32,111 bases of DNA. It comes from Fusobacteriota bacterium. GTDB taxonomy: Bacteria > Fusobacteriota > Fusobacteriia > Fusobacteriales > JAAYPW01. This document shows positions 31,683 through 32,111 of the stretch, piece by piece (the first letter of the stretch is position 1; each line of letters starts with the position of its first letter). The notes below the pieces were generated by a model that was given only the letters and a program-made list of their open reading frames with translations, was not told where the DNA came from and ran no database searches. The translations under genes were made by a program, and so were the position numbers. The DNA lies in the NCBI GenBank assembly GCA_012519615.1, contig JAAYPW010000064.1, positions 1 to 32,111 of the forward strand, written 5' to 3'.

Positions 31683-32111
31683 TTACTGTAATAATGATAA
31701 TACACTACTAGGTGAACTATTAGCTTGTGATAACATAGCCACTCCAGACTGAATTAGTATCTGATTTTTACTAAAATTTATAACTTCTTTTGCCATATCT
31801 GCATCTCTTATACGACTTTCTGCAGCTTGTAAATTTTCACCTGCTGTTCTTAAATTATTAGTTGTATGCTCCAATCTGTTTTGCATTGCACCATATTTAG
31901 AACGTTCTCCAGAAACAGTTTCTATTGCTTCATCTATTTTAGAAATTGCACTTTCTGCTGCTCCAGCACTTGTTATAGATATTGCTTGTGATACACTTGC
32001 TCCACTTATACCTAGTGCACTTGCTCTCATGCTGCCAAATGTAATACTTACTGATTGACCCTCATTTGCACCAACCTGAAATCTTAAACCTGCTGTTGAA
32101 AAATTTCCAGA
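31683..32111 (-). CDS. Flagellin, C-terminal part
   Basis: The frame is open from the stop at 31683 to the window edge, giving the last 142 residues. The edge-proximal part contains FQVGANEGQSVSITFGSM, the flagellin signature that precedes the C-terminal domain, which follows as AISKIDEAIETVSGERS, YGAMQNRLEHTTNNL, AESRIRDADMAKEV and QANSSPSSVLSLLQ. It is the main filament subunit and is secreted by the flagellar type III system. The N-terminal D0/D1 and any D2/D3 insert are outside the window. It heads the flaG-fliD operon and is the presumed substrate of the Maf enzyme. Confidence 0.97.
   Translation of the reverse strand, partial: SGNFSTAGLRFQVGANEGQSVSITFGSMRASALGISGASVSQAISITSAGAAESAISKIDEAIETVSGERSKYGAMQNRLEHTTNNLRTAGENLQAAESRIRDADMAKEVINFSKNQILIQSGVAMLSQANSSPSSVLSLLQ

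Noticed and set aside
1-32111. tRNA or rRNA genes
   Set aside because: No GC-rich cloverleaf-like or rRNA-like segment was seen anywhere in the AT-rich intergenic DNA.

Overview
The window is a strongly AT-rich (about three quarters A+T by eye) bacterial chromosome segment from a flagellated diderm. An outer membrane is implied by a flagellar L-ring lipoprotein and P-ring protein (FlgH, FlgI), a heptose-pathway enzyme (GmhA), an MlaE-type permease and several lipobox-bearing lipoproteins. The very low GC, Fusobacteriota- or spirochaete-like gene flavour and GlnRS suggest a low-GC anaerobe. I lean towards Fusobacteriota or a neighbouring lineage, but the sequence alone does not settle this. 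If it is Fusobacteriota, a flagellar locus would be unusual, because most cultured members are non-motile.

Left part (1-13139), housekeeping and envelope genes, mostly on the minus strand: the start of a DNA glycosylase/lyase, an RlpA-like lipoprotein and a short-chain dehydrogenase in one tight cluster; a Cof-type HAD phosphatase with gmhA; a 1245-residue SWIM/SNF2 helicase; a flavin-reductase-like protein diverging from lrgAB (plus strand); two related small lipoproteins, one broken by an internal stop codon; a C45-type acyltransferase/hydrolase lipoprotein with a TPR tail; and an orphan trpB. Then glnS on the plus strand, ending at a strong bidirectional terminator.

Right part (15573-32111), all on the minus strand, is a flagellar region of three or four transcription units. 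Read in the direction of transcription they are: flagellin (3' end only), flaG, an enlarged fliD and an unrecognised acidic protein; then a Maf-type flagellin glycosyltransferase; then a 961-residue PKD/CARDB-type surface lipoprotein with its own sigma-28-like promoter; then an operon flgF/G-type rod gene, flgH, flgI, flgJ, an S55-peptidase-domain protein, mlaE, an HD-GYP relative that has lost its metal ligands, and a FapA/DUF342 protein. The last operon also starts at a sigma-28-like promoter.

The most interesting feature is that last operon. The genes for the envelope-spanning rings and rod are contiguous, with short gaps or overlaps, with a secreted protease-like protein, a lone phospholipid-transport permease, a pseudo-HD-GYP protein and a polymer-forming FapA. 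This looks like an accessory module that could adapt the cell envelope to, or regulate, basal-body assembly. Intergenic DNA also contains promoters, several hairpins with possible roles in mRNA processing or start-site control, and an odd pair of GC-richer intergenic repeats near 23.5 kb.
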